From positions 1 through 6,156 of the forward strand of contig CAMDKJ010000106.1 of the NCBI GenBank assembly GCA_945900705.1: a stretch of 6,156 nt of DNA, in the 5' to 3' direction. Below the pieces are notes generated by a model. It had not been told where the DNA came from. It worked only from the letters and a program-made list of their open reading frames with translations, and made no database searches. The first letter of the stretch is position 1. Each line of letters opens with the position of its first letter. This DNA is from Bifidobacterium breve. GTDB taxonomy: Bacteria; Actinomycetota; Actinomycetes; S36-B12. Positions 5,228 to 6,156 of this stretch are shown here, one piece after another. Made by a program: the position numbers and the translations under genes.

Positions 5228-6156
5228 TTGCCCGGAACCTCGGTGACGGAACTGCCATAGGTACTTGTTCCATCTTGCTGGTCCTTATCAATTCGACGAG
5301 TGAGCCAAAGCCCTTCAGTTGCAAACTCAAGGCATGAGGCAACCAGCCCTTCAGACTCCGCCATTTGCGCTTCTGTTGCGGTCAGTAACGAACCAACACC
5401 CTCCATGGGGCCAATGGCTTCCAAGATGGATGCGCTACTCATCAAATCCGAGGTCGCCAGTGTGTTTCCGGCGTCAAACCAGTCAACAAGGTTGGTTAAA
5501 AATACCCGGGTGCTCTGCCCGCCCAAGAGCGCTCGCCATGACGCCGCCGTGGCTTGGCGGGCCAGCAAAGTGAGGATCTCTACCTCGGAGCCTTCTTGGG
5601 AAACTTCGAACTCCACCTTGCCCCGAAGGGATGACACAACGTCTTCTAAGTCACCGATCCGCACAACCGGCTCACCGTCACCATTGATGGCGGTCCGGCG
5701 CAGCGCAGCACCGGATAACTCCTCCACACATGCGATCGAAAACCGTGCGGAGACGCCACTGCGCTGGTCCACATAACTTGACTCCCGCACCAAACTGGTG
5801 AACCGTGCGACAACATCGAGCATGTGTTGGGGGGTCACCGCTTGAATTGCAGCTTCTTGTTTAATCAGTTCAATCTCAAGATGAAGGTCCAGCGGATAGT
5901 GGGTGCGAATCTCAGCACCAAAGCGGTCTTTGAGCGGGGTGATGATTCGACCGCGATTGGTGTAATCCTCTGGGTTAGCGCTCGCCACCACCAACATGTC
6001 TAGGGGCAACCGCAAGTTATACCCGCGAACTTGGATATCGCGTTCCTCTAAAATGTTAAGCAGCGCGACCTGAATCCTTTCGACAAGATCAGGTAGCTCA
6101 TTAATTGCAAAAATTCCGCGATTCGTGCGCGGGATCAAACCGTAGTGAATCGTCTC
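5224..6156 (-). CDS. MoxR/ChlI-type AAA+ ATPase, C-terminal 310 residues (5' end outside window)
   Basis: AAA+ motor related to the magnesium-chelatase ChlI and MoxR families, expected to work with the VWA protein encoded directly downstream. The visible part begins after Walker A. It shows a Walker B-like GIFAINELPDL (14-24), the conserved helix RIQVALLNILEERDIQVRG (27-45) that carries the ChlI-type LxxLEER signature, sensor 1 in VVASANPEDYTNRG (56-69) and the arginine-finger segment TPLKDRFG (73-80). The usual DE of Walker B reads NE here, which I believe is shared by this actinobacterial subgroup. A helical C-terminal part of about 200 residues follows, longer than a bare AAA+ lid. The frame is open to the window edge, so the codon nearest the edge is internal, not a start. 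The stop TGA overlaps the VWA start. Substrate is unknown; a chelatase role is not implied without a third subunit. Confidence 0.9.
   Translation of the reverse strand, partial: ETIHYGLIPRTNRGIFAINELPDLVERIQVALLNILEERDIQVRGYNLRLPLDMLVVASANPEDYTNRGRIITPLKDRFGAEIRTHYPLDLHLEIELIKQEAAIQAVTPQHMLDVVARFTSLVRESSYVDQRSGVSARFSIACVEELSGAALRRTAINGDGEPVVRIGDLEDVVSSLRGKVEFEVSQEGSEVEILTLLARQATAASWRALLGGQSTRVFLTNLVDWFDAGNTLATSDLMSSASILEAIGPMEGVGSLLTATEAQMAESEGLVASCLEFATEGLWLTRRIDKDQQDGTSTYGSSVTEVPGN
5238..5241 (-). promoter_or_regulatory. Ribosome binding site GAGG for the VWA gene
   Basis: On the minus strand GAGG lies ten bases before the TTG at 5227, inside the end of the ATPase gene. It supports TTG 5227 as the start and, with the 4-base overlap, suggests coupled translation of ATPase and VWA partner in fixed proportion. 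Confidence 0.5.

Overview
The window looks like an actinobacterial chromosome fragment. The main reasons are a glucosyl-3-phosphoglycerate synthase (GpgS), a family best known from Actinobacteria, next to a folP-like gene as in mycobacteria; an AAA ATPase/VWA pair of the kind found in mycobacteria and relatives; frequent GTG and TTG starts; and promoter-like TANNNT boxes placed exactly where leaderless actinobacterial transcripts would begin. The species cannot be named from this sequence.

Layout, left to right. Positions 1-709 (minus strand) hold a two-gene toxin-antitoxin module. A short antitoxin joins a Phd/YefM-like N-terminal domain to a C-terminal segment carrying the SxxxEG inhibition motif of VbhA-type Fic antitoxins. 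It overlaps by 8 bases a Fic-family toxin that is cut by the window edge exactly at the His of its expected catalytic motif. A perfect TGTGTACACA palindrome, matching the YefM/Phd operator core, lies inside the putative antitoxin promoter. A 9-bp inverted repeat separates this module from the genes upstream of it. Positions 822-2227 (minus) hold gpgS, intact at 324 residues, preceded by a 144-residue open frame that is a shortened dihydropteroate synthase (folP). That frame keeps several family motifs but lacks the N-terminal part of the barrel and two internal stretches. Its stop overlaps the gpgS start as ATGA.

Positions 2228-2388 form a divergent intergenic region with a leaderless-type promoter on each side. 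Positions 2389-3270 (plus) encode a BtuF-like substrate-binding-fold protein without a signal peptide. It converges, with a single base between the stop codons, on a minus-strand operon from 6156 to 3272: a MoxR/ChlI-type AAA+ ATPase (5' end outside the window) and a 651-residue VWA-domain protein, overlapping as TTGA.

How the genes work together: the ATPase and VWA protein probably form one chelatase-like or MoxR-like remodelling complex. gpgS makes the precursor of methylglucose lipopolysaccharides or glucosylglycerate and is probably translated by coupling to the folP-like frame. The toxin-antitoxin module appears to be an autonomous, self-repressed unit placed downstream of gpgS. By eye, the left part (1 to about 2250) is more GC-rich and uses more G/C-ending codons than the right part.

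The strongest candidates for something new are the hybrid Phd/VbhA antitoxin with its operator inside the promoter, and the apparently promoter-driven shortened folP frame coupled to gpgS. No RNA genes, CRISPR arrays, insertion sequences or attachment sites were recognised.
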